The notes under the pieces were generated by a model that saw only the letters and a list, made by a program, of their open reading frames with translations, searched no databases and was not told where the DNA came from. A stretch of DNA of 64,000 nucleotides from Haliscomenobacter sp041740695 (GTDB lineage: Bacteria; Bacteroidota; Bacteroidia; Chitinophagales; Saprospiraceae), in NCBI RefSeq assembly GCF_041740695.1, contig NZ_JBGSLK010000026.1, forward strand, positions 1-64,000, given 5' to 3'. Every line of letters starts with the position of its first letter. The first letter of the stretch is position 1. Of the stretch, positions 45,167-54,669 are shown piece by piece. The position numbers were made by a program, and so were the translations under genes.

Positions 45167-45361
45167 TTTTCTTTGTCACTATTTTGAAGATTGTGTCCCG
45201 AACTTATTGCTGCCAACACAGAAATATGCTTACTTGCTGCATCTGCATTGTAAATATAAACCAATAGCATGAAAGCTCCAAGCAAATATAGTTTGTTATT
45301 TTCATCAACTTGACAATGAATAGGTTGCTCGGATGCCTTGTTTGATTATTGAAAATGCCCA

Positions 45362-46915
45362 TTAATTCTTCTGATTGTACAACACCAACAACTGCGGAAA
45401 ACTACTCACACTATGCACCGCCAACTGCGCCACCTCCGCTGCCGTATGAAAATAAGACCCCAAAATAATGTCCTGATCGCCATCCCGATCAAAATCGCCA
45501 GCCTCCATACACAGCCATTTCCCGGCAGCTGCATCAGGTGTAGCAGCAGCCGTAAAGTTCAAGCTTCCCTCGTTGTTCAAATACACAAAACCATGCTCGG
45601 GCTGCTCCAGATTGGTGTAAAAAGCAATGGCAGCAATGTCCAAATCGCCATCCAGGTCAAAATCGCGGGCCAGGGCTTTGCTGGTCCCGTAAAGGGGATA
45701 AAAGAATTTTTCGGTGAATTGATTTTTACCATCATTCAAAAAAATACGGATGCCGTGGTAAGGCTTTAAAATGGCGGATAAGTCCCAATTGTCTCCATTC
45801 GTCACCAGGAAATCCAGGAAACCATCCTGGTTAAAGTCTGCTGTTTCAAGGTAACTCAAGCCATACACGGGGGGAAACTGCAAGACCACTTTTTCCTCAA
45901 AACGCCCTTGGCCCTGATTGTAATAAATGCTCACCGCTTCGTAAGCCTGGGCACGCAGCACGATCAGGTCATTTTTTTGATCACCATTCATGTCCCGAAT
46001 TTCTACCTGTCGGGTACCCGGCAAGGCGCTGAGGATGTGCTCTTTTGTAGGGTCACCCTGATCGTACCAGGCCAATTGGCCCCGATGGTTGCCAAAACTA
46101 CAGACCACCAGGTCTTCTTTTGTATCGCCATTCAAGTCTCCGGCGGCAAATTGTACCGGACGAGCCAATGGGCCGAGCTTTAATCCATTCGGGTCGCCAT
46201 CCAGCGAAAGTAGTTCACCTTGTTTTTGATCAGAAGGAACAATGGAACCAATGCTCAACAAACGCGGCGCTTTGTTGCGGGGAAAATCCATGTCGACCGC
46301 TGGGCTTTTGATTTGGGATTGATTGACCAGTTGAAATCGGGTATTCATCAGGTACAAGTCATTTTGGGCATCACCAATAAAAAAGTGCCCCGAACGTGCG
46401 TCATATTTGATCATGGTCGTTTGGGGAAACTGGTGATCTCCGAAGCTGACGTATTGGCCTAAAAAAGAACTGAGCTGTTGAGGGGCAGTAGCATTCGTGG
46501 CGGGTAAGGGCAGTTGACTGGGGGCTTCGTGTTCAAAATACTTGACGATCAGGTTCCAATCCTTGAGCGCCAACAAGGGCTGATCAGGGTAGATGTTCCA
46601 TTCTTGTAGGGTTTTGGCATCTTCGGCGTTGAGGTAGGGCGTATTTGGGGCGCCTTTGGGTTTGATGCCCAGGCGGAGGCCCATATTGGGCAAAACACTG
46701 CTCACCCAAGTTTTTTTATCCAAAAGGGAGGGATCAGTAAAGAGGTGGCAACGCTGACAGTGGATGAGCGCCAGTTTTTTTCCTTTTGCAATGGAATCAG
46801 CAGGAAGCGCAGCTACATCAACAGTCGCTATGGTACGCTGCTGAATCCAGGTATTGGATAAGCTCAAAATCACTAAAGGGAGAGCAATAATTAAAAACAG
46901 CTGATTCCTGCTCAT
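45362..46915 (-). CDS. Haem-c binding protein with FG-GAP/VCBS repeats
   Basis: The 517-residue product has an N-terminal hydrophobic leader (LFLIIALPLVILSLSNTW). A single CxxCH haem motif (HCQRCHLF) lies at about 52-58. FG-GAP-type repeats with DxDxDG calcium-site motifs (DFDLDGDLDIAAI, DFDRDGDQDIILG, DLNGDTKEDLVVC, DMNGDQKNDLIVL) follow. It is probably periplasmic and combines a c-type cytochrome site with a beta-propeller. It lies after the SusD gene on the same strand, but an intrinsic terminator lies between them. Confidence 0.8.
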   Translation of the reverse strand: MSRNQLFLIIALPLVILSLSNTWIQQRTIATVDVAALPADSIAKGKKLALIHCQRCHLFTDPSLLDKKTWVSSVLPNMGLRLGIKPKGAPNTPYLNAEDAKTLQEWNIYPDQPLLALKDWNLIVKYFEHEAPSQLPLPATNATAPQQLSSFLGQYVSFGDHQFPQTTMIKYDARSGHFFIGDAQNDLYLMNTRFQLVNQSQIKSPAVDMDFPRNKAPRLLSIGSIVPSDQKQGELLSLDGDPNGLKLGPLARPVQFAAGDLNGDTKEDLVVCSFGNHRGQLAWYDQGDPTKEHILSALPGTRQVEIRDMNGDQKNDLIVLRAQAYEAVSIYYNQGQGRFEEKVVLQFPPVYGLSYLETADFNQDGFLDFLVTNGDNWDLSAILKPYHGIRIFLNDGKNQFTEKFFYPLYGTSKALARDFDLDGDLDIAAIAFYTNLEQPEHGFVYLNNEGSLNFTAAATPDAAAGKWLCMEAGDFDRDGDQDIILGSYFHTAAEVAQLAVHSVSSFPQLLVLYNQKN

Positions 46916-46931
46916 GGTATAGTTTGTCTAA

Positions 46932-46979
46932 AAAAAATAAACTGCTAACGAGCAAAACCCATTAGCAGTCTATCAAAAA
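46932..46979 (-). terminator. Terminator after the SusD gene
   Basis: Read on the minus strand, ACTGCTAA (46972-46979) pairs with TTAGCAGT (46941-46948), and a run of T follows (46932-46938). This is a standard intrinsic terminator between SusD and the downstream cytochrome-type gene. Confidence 0.8.
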
Positions 46980-47017
46980 TAAAAAAAACTAGTTCAAATA
47001 TCTGTAATGTATGAAAC

Positions 47018-48592
47018 TCACTTTACGTCCCAGAAAATCTTGGTCGCCAAATTGTCCTTACCACTTACGCTGGTGTAGTTGGTCGGATTGTAAATGGACT
47101 CGCTAGTTGGGTAAAACCAACGTACCGGAGGTTGTTTCTGGGCATTGGCAATGTCGTCGCGGAAGGTCAACTTCGGCAAATCCAGGCGTCTGATTTCAGC
47201 CCAGAGGTCTACTGGCTGTACCACGTTGAAGTGGATCCACTTCTGAGTTGCAATCAGGTTCAACTTGTCGGTATTGCTTCCCCAGTTCACCGCAGCGCTG
47301 GTGATGTAATCATTGATCTCGGTATCATTGGTTGCCGCAGGTGCCGGAGTAGTGGCGTCATTGCTCAATTTGCGGACGTTGTAGTAAAATTCCACCGACT
47401 GCTTGATGGCATTTTCATAAGCCGCTTTGGCTTGAGCATCGTTATTGCCCTTGATGTAATATTCGGCCATAAGCAAGCTAACTTCAGCAGCATTGATCAC
47501 CACGCCGGGGAAGAACTGGTTGCGGCTCATCGTGGAGCGGTTGTACAAAGACAAGGTACCGCCAGCAACCAGTGCGGTTTGGGCAGAAGCATCCAAAAGT
47601 GGATCCAGACCTTTGTATTCACCGGCGGCATTGAGTCCTGGCTCAAACATCACACGCAGACGAGGGTCTCCACTCGTTTTCATGTGGTCGATCATCTTTT
47701 GGCCTGCAACGTTGCCATCCCAATCTTCCAAACCAGAACGGAAGTTCTTGGAATGAATATCAGTATTCAAATCGTGTACATTGATTTGGATGTTTTGTGC
47801 ATTGCTGGTCACCACAGGGTACTTGGCCGGATCAGCCAGGATGCTGGCAATTTCAGTATTAGCCCTTGCTTGCAAGGAAGGTACTCCAGAAACCCGAGTC
47901 AACATGCGCAAACGTAGGGAGTTGCAATAACGTTTCCACGAAGCTAAATCTCCTTTGTTGACGAAATCCTGGGTTTTGAAACCGACCTGGATGCCTGGGC
48001 TAACGGTCAGTGTATTCAGCTCGTCTGCAAAGGCTTTCAGATCGTCCAGCATTTTGGCATAAACCACTTCGGCACCATCATATTTGGCATAGGATTTTTC
48101 GTAATCACCACCGTTTTCGCTGAGTCGGCCTGCTGTCGACCAGGGAATATCGCCATGCAAGTCCACTACCCGTTGAGTGTGGTCGTAGAGGTAAATGGTG
48201 GCAGCAACCAGGTAAATGCGGCGATCTTTTTGGTCTACTGCTTCAAGTTGACCAAAAACTTTTTCCAATTCACGGTATTGCGCCAGAAACCCGTAGTAGG
48301 TGTTCCAACGGTCACCTAAACCGGCTGAAGGTGGAATGTACTGGTTGTCGGTATTTACCCAGCCCACTGCCTGATTCCAGTGCTGGAGCGAGGTGCGCAA
48401 CACAACGAAGTAGTTCCAGTAGTCTGGCAAAACATACCACTTGTTGGCATTCAAAAAACCGGTGAATTGTTTTTCGACGGTAGTGGCTGTGATTTTAGAA
48501 GGGTCGGCATAGCTCGACGCGAAATCGGATTTTTGGCAGGCCACCGAAAGCACCGCCAAAGCGAAAAACGCTATATAGATTTTTGATTTCAT
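47018..48592 (-). CDS. SusD/RagB-family nutrient-binding outer-membrane lipoprotein
   Basis: The 524-residue product carries a lipoprotein signal (KIYIAFFALAVLSVAC). The body is that of a SusD-like protein with helical TPR-like segments (SLQHWNQAVGWVNTDNQYIPPS, AATIYLYDHTQRVVDLHGDIPWS, EVSLLMAEYYIKGNNDAQAKAAYENAI). It ends with the YNPTNYTSVSGKD segment typical of the family. SusD proteins form the lid on the SusC channel; the SusC gene ends 30 nt upstream. ATG 48592 is preferred over TTG 48601. The pair plus a ROK regulator suggests a carbohydrate uptake locus, but no glycosidase is adjacent. Confidence 0.9.
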   Translation of the reverse strand: MKSKIYIAFFALAVLSVACQKSDFASSYADPSKITATTVEKQFTGFLNANKWYVLPDYWNYFVVLRTSLQHWNQAVGWVNTDNQYIPPSAGLGDRWNTYYGFLAQYRELEKVFGQLEAVDQKDRRIYLVAATIYLYDHTQRVVDLHGDIPWSTAGRLSENGGDYEKSYAKYDGAEVVYAKMLDDLKAFADELNTLTVSPGIQVGFKTQDFVNKGDLASWKRYCNSLRLRMLTRVSGVPSLQARANTEIASILADPAKYPVVTSNAQNIQINVHDLNTDIHSKNFRSGLEDWDGNVAGQKMIDHMKTSGDPRLRVMFEPGLNAAGEYKGLDPLLDASAQTALVAGGTLSLYNRSTMSRNQFFPGVVINAAEVSLLMAEYYIKGNNDAQAKAAYENAIKQSVEFYYNVRKLSNDATTPAPAATNDTEINDYITSAAVNWGSNTDKLNLIATQKWIHFNVVQPVDLWAEIRRLDLPKLTFRDDIANAQKQPPVRWFYPTSESIYNPTNYTSVSGKDNLATKIFWDVK

Positions 48593-48630
48593 TGTTGACA
48601 AATTTTCAAGTTTACCAGAATAAATAAAGG

Positions 48631-51600
48631 TTAGAAGCTGGCTCTGATCATCACACCCATGGTGCGAGAAGAGGGGTTGGTACCCGCGTTGTTGACCGTT
48701 TGAGTCCAGCGAGAACCCGAGGTCAACTGTTCAGCGTCGATGTCTTTGATCGTCCGGTAGAAATAGAAGAGGTTGCGGCCAAATACCGACAGATTCAGTT
48801 TGCTGAAGCCCAACTTGCTGATCATACTTTGTGGCAAGTTGTAACCCAGGGTCAACTCTCGCATTTTGATGTAAGAGTTTTTCACGATGTACAACTCATA
48901 CCGAGAAGAGCTGTACTGAGGGCCACCCCAGTTGTAGGTATTCCAGTAGTAGTAAGCCTGCGAAATGACGTTGGTATTGGGTTCGCCATTGGCCAATACA
49001 CCGGGAGTCAACACCCCATCGTTGAACACTTGTTCGCCGTTTGGACCTTTGTCTCCAGTAGTTTGAACACCCTTTCCTCCCGAAACGTAGTAGCTCAAAC
49101 CACCACTTTCTTTATCCATAAACTTGGTGCTTTCTTCCAACAAACCGCGGCTGATCATCCAGTTGATACCAGTCGGCATCACGTGGCCACCGAAGCGGAA
49201 ATCAGCCAAGGCATCCAGGGTAATTCCTTTAAAAGTCAGGGTGCTGAAAAAACCACCTACTGCTTTTGGCATCGCGTTACCTACTTTGACCCAGTTGCGC
49301 GAATCCAATTGATACAGACCGTTGGCATTGACAATTTGCTGACCGTTAGTGTTGGTAGCAACCGGAGGTACATAGAAGTCACCCATTGGCTGACCAACTA
49401 CCGAACGCAACTGTGCTGCACTACCATCGTAATCGGCGTGCAACAATTCAGTGGCATTGTTCGCCAGTTTTTCGACTACGTTTTTGTTGCTGGAGTAGTT
49501 GACCCCAATTTCCCAGAAAAGATTGGTAGACTTGGCTACTGTACCACGCAGCGACAATTCAATACCTTTGTTGCGGAGTGTACCGATATTGGTCAATACA
49601 GAAGTTGCACCAGAGGTTGAAGCCAAAGTCAAAGGCAAAATTTGATCAACGATTTGGGCATTGTAGTAGGATGCTTCGAACGTAATCCGGTTTTTCAGGA
49701 AGCGGGTTTCCAAACCAAACTCAAACTCTTTCTTTTGCTCGGGACGAATCACGTCATTGCCAAATGAAGAGGAAATGTTGGTGTACAACACGGGAGAACC
49801 GCCCACGGCCTGAACGCCCAGCGTTCCTTGGTTGTAAGCGATGTTCGCACGGTAGATGTCTGGATAGTTACCCACAATCCCATAAGATCCTCTGAGTTTA
49901 CCAAAGGAAATGAAGCTAGGCAATTTGAAGGCATCAGTAAAGATGAAGCTGGTATTGACCGAAGGATAAATGAAGCTGTTGTTCTCTGGATTCATGGTAG
50001 AAGTCCGGTCGCGGCGGATGGTACCTTCTACAAACAAGTAGCCTTTGTAATCGAGGTTAATGGTACCAAGATAGGCGTCCTTCACGAGGGCAGAGCGGCT
50101 TGATCCACTATTGGCTACGTTGATCGTTGCGGCAATGTCAAACAGGTTTTCGGTGCTCAAACCACCATTCGTACCGCGGCTTACAAAAGTAGCAACGTCT
50201 TTGGTCGCCATATAACCCCCCATCACGTTCAGCTCAAAGCTAGGAGACAAACGTTTGGTGTAAGTCAGCAAGGCGTCGCCGTAGAGGATGGAGTAGAGGT
50301 TGTTTTCTAGTCCAAAGTAGCCAGAGTTGCCAAAAGCCAATGGTCTTTCGGTGTAGTTTCTGGTTTCAATGCGCTCGGAAGTGAAGTCAGTAGAAATTCT
50401 ACCCCGGAACTTCAGATCAGGCAAAATCTGGTAGTGGTGCGTCATACTGGCGATCACGCGGTTGCTAAATTCATCCAACAGGTTTTTGTTGACCCGCCAT
50501 ACGTAGTCGGCGATGTCCCCTTTGAATCCATTGTAGATGATGTTTTCGTTAGGCGTTAAGCTCTGTCCCGTGCCTGTTACGAAGCGATACCCCCGGCTGG
50601 TTTGGTACTTGTTCAGGTACCAATCCGCATTGTCAAAACGTCCGATCATCCCGGTAAAGTTGTTGATCATCCGGTCGATAGAGTAGGGGCGGTTTTCGGT
50701 TTTTTGGTTAATGTAGTTAACCAAAATATCCGTTGACCACTTTCTGCCCAAACGGAAGGTACTATTGAGGTTGGCAATGTTTTTCTGGTTGCCAGCATTG
50801 AGGCTCAAACCCGCGTTGTCCTGGCGAGTCAGCGAAAAACGAATGTTGCTATTTTCACTTGCCTGCGAAACCGCTACGTTAACATTGGCGGTGTGCCCTT
50901 GCTGGTACAAACCTCCGTAGTTGTCTTCCTGTGCTTCGTATGGGCGTACAATTCCATCCCAGCCCATGGTTGGCTTGCCGTCAAATTTTGGCCCAAAGTT
51001 GATGGAAAAGTTGGTAATACCTCTGGTTTCCTTGGTGCCATCACCGTTGGTGTCATAATAAATAAAACCTTCCGCGTCCTGGCCACCATTGCTCACATGG
51101 AGCGGCGCACCCGCACCGCGGATGTTCTGGTATCTGGGCAAATAGGCCACGTTGTCCACACCATAGCTGGCGTTGAAGTCTACGTTCATGCCTTTTTTGC
51201 CCTTTCCACTTTTGGTCGTAATCAGCACCACCCCGTTTACGGCTTCAGAACCATAGAGCGCGGCAGCTGATGCACCTTTCAGGATCGAGATGTTGTCGAT
51301 GTCTTCCGGGTTGATGTCCAAAAGGCCGTTACCACGCAGACGCTGGTCACTCCAGTAATCGTTGTTGCGCACTTCCCCATCGCGGATGGGTACCCCGTCC
51401 AATACGATCAGGGGTTGACTGCGGCCAGTAATGGAGTTCACCCCACGGATGTTGATGTTGACTGCACTAGTGGCACCACCTGGCGTTGCGGCAATCCGCA
51501 CCCCTGGAGCTTTGCCGTACAGCGCCGTAGCCAAGTTGGGCGTACCCGCATTGGTCAGGTCTTCCGCCCTGATGGTAGTGGTGGCATAGCCCACTGCCTT

Positions 51601-51939
51601 TTGTGCTTTACTCATGCCCAAGGCGGTAACGACCACTCCTTCCAATTGAGCAGCAGCTTCCAACATGACCACATCTACTACATTGCGTCCATTGATCGGT
51701 TCTTCCAAACTCTGAAATCCCGTAAAGGAAAAAACGAGCGTATTCGTCAATGCAGTGGTCAATGAAAATTCTCCTTTTTCATCGGTTACGGTACCCGTTG
51801 AAGTTCCCTTAACAAGTACGTAAGCGCCGGGTAGTGGCTCTTTGTCGGTTCCGGTTACCTTACCAGATACCTTTTGAGCGAAAGCGCTGTAGCTTATTGT
51901 GCAGAACAACACAACAAGCAGAAGTAGGCTTTTTTTCAT
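48631..51939 (-). CDS. SusC/RagA-family TonB-dependent outer-membrane transporter
   Basis: The product is about 1102 residues. It has a signal peptide (KKSLLLLVVLFCTISYSAFAQ), a carboxypeptidase-regulatory-like domain (KVSGKVTGTDKEPLPGAYV), a TonB-dependent plug (NLATALYGKAPGVRI, NIRGVNSITGRSQPLIVLDG, SILKGASAAALYGS) and a long beta-barrel ending in phenylalanine (MGVMIRASF). This is the complete SusC layout. It acts with the SusD protein encoded 30-40 nt downstream. ATG 51939 was chosen over TTG 51948 because it places the signal peptide first. Confidence 0.95.
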   Translation of the reverse strand: MKKSLLLLVVLFCTISYSAFAQKVSGKVTGTDKEPLPGAYVLVKGTSTGTVTDEKGEFSLTTALTNTLVFSFTGFQSLEEPINGRNVVDVVMLEAAAQLEGVVVTALGMSKAQKAVGYATTTIRAEDLTNAGTPNLATALYGKAPGVRIAATPGGATSAVNINIRGVNSITGRSQPLIVLDGVPIRDGEVRNNDYWSDQRLRGNGLLDINPEDIDNISILKGASAAALYGSEAVNGVVLITTKSGKGKKGMNVDFNASYGVDNVAYLPRYQNIRGAGAPLHVSNGGQDAEGFIYYDTNGDGTKETRGITNFSINFGPKFDGKPTMGWDGIVRPYEAQEDNYGGLYQQGHTANVNVAVSQASENSNIRFSLTRQDNAGLSLNAGNQKNIANLNSTFRLGRKWSTDILVNYINQKTENRPYSIDRMINNFTGMIGRFDNADWYLNKYQTSRGYRFVTGTGQSLTPNENIIYNGFKGDIADYVWRVNKNLLDEFSNRVIASMTHHYQILPDLKFRGRISTDFTSERIETRNYTERPLAFGNSGYFGLENNLYSILYGDALLTYTKRLSPSFELNVMGGYMATKDVATFVSRGTNGGLSTENLFDIAATINVANSGSSRSALVKDAYLGTINLDYKGYLFVEGTIRRDRTSTMNPENNSFIYPSVNTSFIFTDAFKLPSFISFGKLRGSYGIVGNYPDIYRANIAYNQGTLGVQAVGGSPVLYTNISSSFGNDVIRPEQKKEFEFGLETRFLKNRITFEASYYNAQIVDQILPLTLASTSGATSVLTNIGTLRNKGIELSLRGTVAKSTNLFWEIGVNYSSNKNVVEKLANNATELLHADYDGSAAQLRSVVGQPMGDFYVPPVATNTNGQQIVNANGLYQLDSRNWVKVGNAMPKAVGGFFSTLTFKGITLDALADFRFGGHVMPTGINWMISRGLLEESTKFMDKESGGLSYYVSGGKGVQTTGDKGPNGEQVFNDGVLTPGVLANGEPNTNVISQAYYYWNTYNWGGPQYSSSRYELYIVKNSYIKMRELTLGYNLPQSMISKLGFSKLNLSVFGRNLFYFYRTIKDIDAEQLTSGSRWTQTVNNAGTNPSSRTMGVMIRASF

Positions 51940-51995
51940 AGAGTGCAAATTTAAGATGGTAATAGGTTAAAAAATAACAACTGTTGTATTGGCCC

Positions 51996-53210
51996 TTACA
52001 AGACTTGCTCGTAATTGGGGATCTCTATTTTTGTGGGATTAAGTCGCTCGATGTTTTCCATGACGAGTGCAGCGGCACCAATCATTTCGGCCTGATGGCC
52101 CAGTTCGGATACCTTGATATTGGTATTGTGGACAAGTCGGGGAATACAATATTCCGTCAGAGCTTGTTGAATCGGAGCTTTCCAGATTCTCCCGGCCATT
52201 GCCCCGCGACCACTCAATACAATCAATTTGGGGTTGAGTAAATGAATCAAAATCGCAACCCCACGCCCCACGATCAAGCCAATGTCCGAAAGCAGTTCTA
52301 TCGCAAATTGATCTCCTTCCAGGGCAGCCTGAATGATCATCTTGTTGGCTTCTTCGGGCCGGTCAAAAGGTACATTTTGCAGGCAGGAGATACGGCCTGC
52401 TTGTAGCCCTTTTTTGGCGTTTTCGACGAGCACCAAAAGAGAGGTTTCTGTTTCCAGGCAGCCCTGTTTGCCACAACTACATAGTTTGTTGTTGTTGAAC
52501 AAGGGGATATGACTGAATTCGCCGGCAAAACCAATTTCGCCCCGATAGAGTGCTCCGTCCAGAATCATACCCAGGCCAACCCCCCAACCCATGTTAATGA
52601 CCATGACATTTTTTTCGGCAATGGCTGCGCCAAACCTCAGTTCCGCCAAGGCAATCAAGCTTGAATCATTGTCAATAAAAACTGGAAGCTCTAAGGCTTT
52701 GGAAATGAAATGAGTAATGCTTCTGTTTGTCTTCAAAAAAGAATAATTGATCCCCTTCTGTGCGTCTATAAATCCTGGCATGGCAATGCCGATGCCGATG
52801 ATTTTTTCTTTAGGAACTGAGCTATTGTGGACAAAAGTGCCAATGGCTTGGGTTAAAATGCTCAAAGCATCGTCATTTCCTTTTAGGGGCAGATCTACCT
52901 TGACCATCTCACCGATGAACTCATTGTGCATGTTCAGCAGGGTGATGCGGGTAATGAGCTGATCCATGGACACGGCTACAATGTAGTTGACATCTTCCCG
53001 AATCGAATACATCACCGGCCTTCTTCCACCCGTAGAGGCGGCCAGGCCACGCTCTACGATTTTATTTTCTTCAATTAACTCGTTGACTAGTTTAGTGATC
53101 AGGGGTAAACTTTTGTCCAGCTTGTCACATAAATCGGCGCAAGACAACATGCGAGAGAAATAAAGCTCTCGGATTAAACCACGTTTGTTTTTGTCTTTTT
53201 TAACTGACAT
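51996..53210 (-). CDS. ROK-family transcriptional regulator
   Basis: The 404-residue protein has an N-terminal winged helix-turn-helix (LIRELYFSRMLSCADLCDKLDKSLPLITKLVNELIEEN, about 12-50). A ROK sugar-kinase-like domain follows, with GIGIAMPGFID, NMGWGVGLGMILDGALYRGEIGFAGEFSHIP, and the zinc-site cysteines in CSCGKQGCLETE. ROK repressors sense sugars or sugar phosphates. Its position directly before SusC, on the same strand, makes it the likely regulator of the SusCD locus. ATG 53210 was chosen; a slightly longer frame begins at 53228. Confidence 0.88.
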   Translation of the reverse strand: MSVKKDKNKRGLIRELYFSRMLSCADLCDKLDKSLPLITKLVNELIEENKIVERGLAASTGGRRPVMYSIREDVNYIVAVSMDQLITRITLLNMHNEFIGEMVKVDLPLKGNDDALSILTQAIGTFVHNSSVPKEKIIGIGIAMPGFIDAQKGINYSFLKTNRSITHFISKALELPVFIDNDSSLIALAELRFGAAIAEKNVMVINMGWGVGLGMILDGALYRGEIGFAGEFSHIPLFNNNKLCSCGKQGCLETETSLLVLVENAKKGLQAGRISCLQNVPFDRPEEANKMIIQAALEGDQFAIELLSDIGLIVGRGVAILIHLLNPKLIVLSGRGAMAGRIWKAPIQQALTEYCIPRLVHNTNIKVSELGHQAEMIGAAALVMENIERLNPTKIEIPNYEQVL

Positions 53211-53437
53211 ATCGAGAATAGGTGACAAACAATCAAAAGAAGTTTAACAAATCTAAATGGTTTTTTAAATTTTTTATAAAAGAATGTTAAGTTTTTTTAA
53301 ATTTTTTACCAAATAGGTTAATTGTAGCGACAAAAAATATTATCTCAATGGCTTAAAGTTTTTGCCTCATCAAAACATTCATCTTGATTTTTAGTTACCT
53401 TTAGGAAGTATCGTAACCTTAATTTAATATCAGCACC

Positions 53438-53878
53438 ATGACGCTCAGCGGAACCTACACTGTAAACGCCTCCGCCCAAACCATTTGGGACATGATGATG
53501 GATCCAGAAATCCTGGCGCGCATTACCCCTGCCATCACCAAACTGGAAAAACTGGATGACGAAAACTTCAAAGCCATCGCCGAAGTGAAAATTGGCCCGG
53601 TTGGCGGCGCTTTTTCGGGCAACCTTAAAATGCTAGACAAAGTCCAACCCGAATCCTTCCGACTGGTCATTCAACAAAACAGCAAAATAGGCAATGCCGC
53701 AGCCGAAGTAAACATGAACCTCAAAGCCCTTTCGGATACCCAAACGGAAGTGAGCTTCAGCGGCGACGTGAAACTTTCGGGCATGCTCGCCACCATGGGC
53801 GGCCGGGTGATTACGCCAGTAGCGAACATGTTGTCGAAGCAGTTTTTTGAAGCGCTGGAGAAGGAGGTGAATGGGTAA
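53438..53878 (+). CDS. CoxG/SRPBCC-family lipid-binding-like protein
   Basis: The 146-residue product has the SRPBCC start-domain pattern of the carbon-monoxide-dehydrogenase subunit G family: LSGTYTVNASAQTIWDMMMDPEILARITPAITKLE, KIGPVGGAFSGNL, VSFSGDVKLSGMLATMGGRVI, and a final helix. No CO dehydrogenase genes are near, so the role is probably small-molecule or lipid binding. A symmetric terminator follows the stop. Confidence 0.85.
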   Translation: MTLSGTYTVNASAQTIWDMMMDPEILARITPAITKLEKLDDENFKAIAEVKIGPVGGAFSGNLKMLDKVQPESFRLVIQQNSKIGNAAAEVNMNLKALSDTQTEVSFSGDVKLSGMLATMGGRVITPVANMLSKQFFEALEKEVNG

Positions 53879-53900
53879 GGGGAAATCCTGCACATTCTTG

Positions 53901-53950
53901 AAAAACAATCGAGCGGTTGAACATATGTTTCAATCGCTCGATTGTTTTTG
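53901..53950 (+). terminator. Terminator of the SRPBCC gene
   Basis: The segment forms a nearly complete palindrome (AAAAACAATCGAGCG on the left, CGCTCGATTGTTTTT on the right, with partly pairing sequence between), and the right arm ends in a T run. It lies 22 nt after the stop at 53878. Confidence 0.8.
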
Positions 53951-53983
53951 CGGTGATACCAAGCGCTACGTAAGCTCTAAAAC

Positions 53984-54063
53984 CCGCGACCGTCGAGCCT
54001 GCTCGCGCAGCGAGCATTTTAGGATCGACGAGCGCCCACGTAGTGGTGGGTAGGATGCTCGAC
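53984..54063 (-). repeat. Inverted copy of the repeat that flanks the DGR
   Basis: Read on the minus strand, this matches the core of the direct repeats at 54421-54562 and 61389-61527, sharing CTACGTGGGCGCTCGTCG, ATCCTAAAATGCTCGCT and GAGCAGGCTCGACGGTCGC. It is shorter at the end nearest 54063. Together with the copy at 54421-54562 it brackets the MITE-like element. Confidence 0.8.
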
Positions 54064-54109
54064 TCTGCCGATGATAAAAAAACTTGCACTCAATCAAACA
54101 TCGTTTATA

Positions 54110-54399
54110 CCAAAGCGACAACAATAGCAGCGCGGATGACGCGGATAAAGCGGATTTACGCGGATTTTCTTTCGCCTGCGGCGAAAGTTTTTTGGCCACG
54201 AATGACACGAATTTTCACGAATTAAAGCACAAACTTCGTTTGCGCAAAAGCGCCTTGACCTGAACAAGGTGAAGGTCGAATTCGTGAAAATTCGTGTAAT
54301 TCGTGGCAATTTTTCTCCCATCACGCCGCAGGCGGGATAAAAATCCGCGTAAATCCGCCCCAATCCGTGTTATCCGCGCTGCTATTGTTGTCGCTTTGG
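54110..54399. repeat. 290-bp MITE-like element with 27-bp inverted ends
   Basis: The ends 54110-54136 and 54373-54399 are perfect 27-bp inverted repeats starting CCAAAGCGACAACAATAGCA. Inner blocks (GCGGATTTACGCGGATTTT, CACGAATTTTCACGAATT) are also mirrored on the right. The first 11 bases equal those of the element at 26609-26732. No credible reading frame is present. It lies between the inverted and direct copies of the DGR-flanking repeat. Confidence 0.75.
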
Positions 54400-54420
54400 C
54401 AAGTCTTGCGGAGCAAGGAA

Positions 54421-54562
54421 AAACCTTGTTCATCAAGTCTCAAAATAAGCACCTCGTGTTAAGCTGGGCATCTTGCTCGCCACTACGTGGGCGCTCGTCG
54501 ATCCTAAAATGCTCGCTTAGGCGAGCAGGCTCGACGATCGCACATACCTAAATCCTACGGCT
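54421..54562 (+). repeat. Left direct repeat flanking the DGR cassette
   Basis: About 140 bp, clearly homologous and in the same orientation as 61389-61527. Both contain GTCTCAAAATAAG, ACCTCGTGTTAAGCTGGGCA, TACGTGGGCGCTCGTCGATC, CTAAAATGCTCGCT and GCGAGCAGGCTCGACG. The few differences include a 2-base length change near GCTCGCTTAGGCGAGC. That segment is itself a hairpin. Confidence 0.85.
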
Positions 54563-54669
54563 CATCCAATATTGTACCAAGGCCTTAAGCGAGGCAGGCT
54601 TCTCCAGCCTTACAGTTACATTTTTTTATTATTTTGCCTCCACACCACAAAACGTACAACACCAGCTCC

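Noticed and set aside
54100..54660. Short open frames in the gap before DGR target 1
   Set aside because: They lie in inverted repeats and mirror each other on both strands, so they are repeat artefacts.
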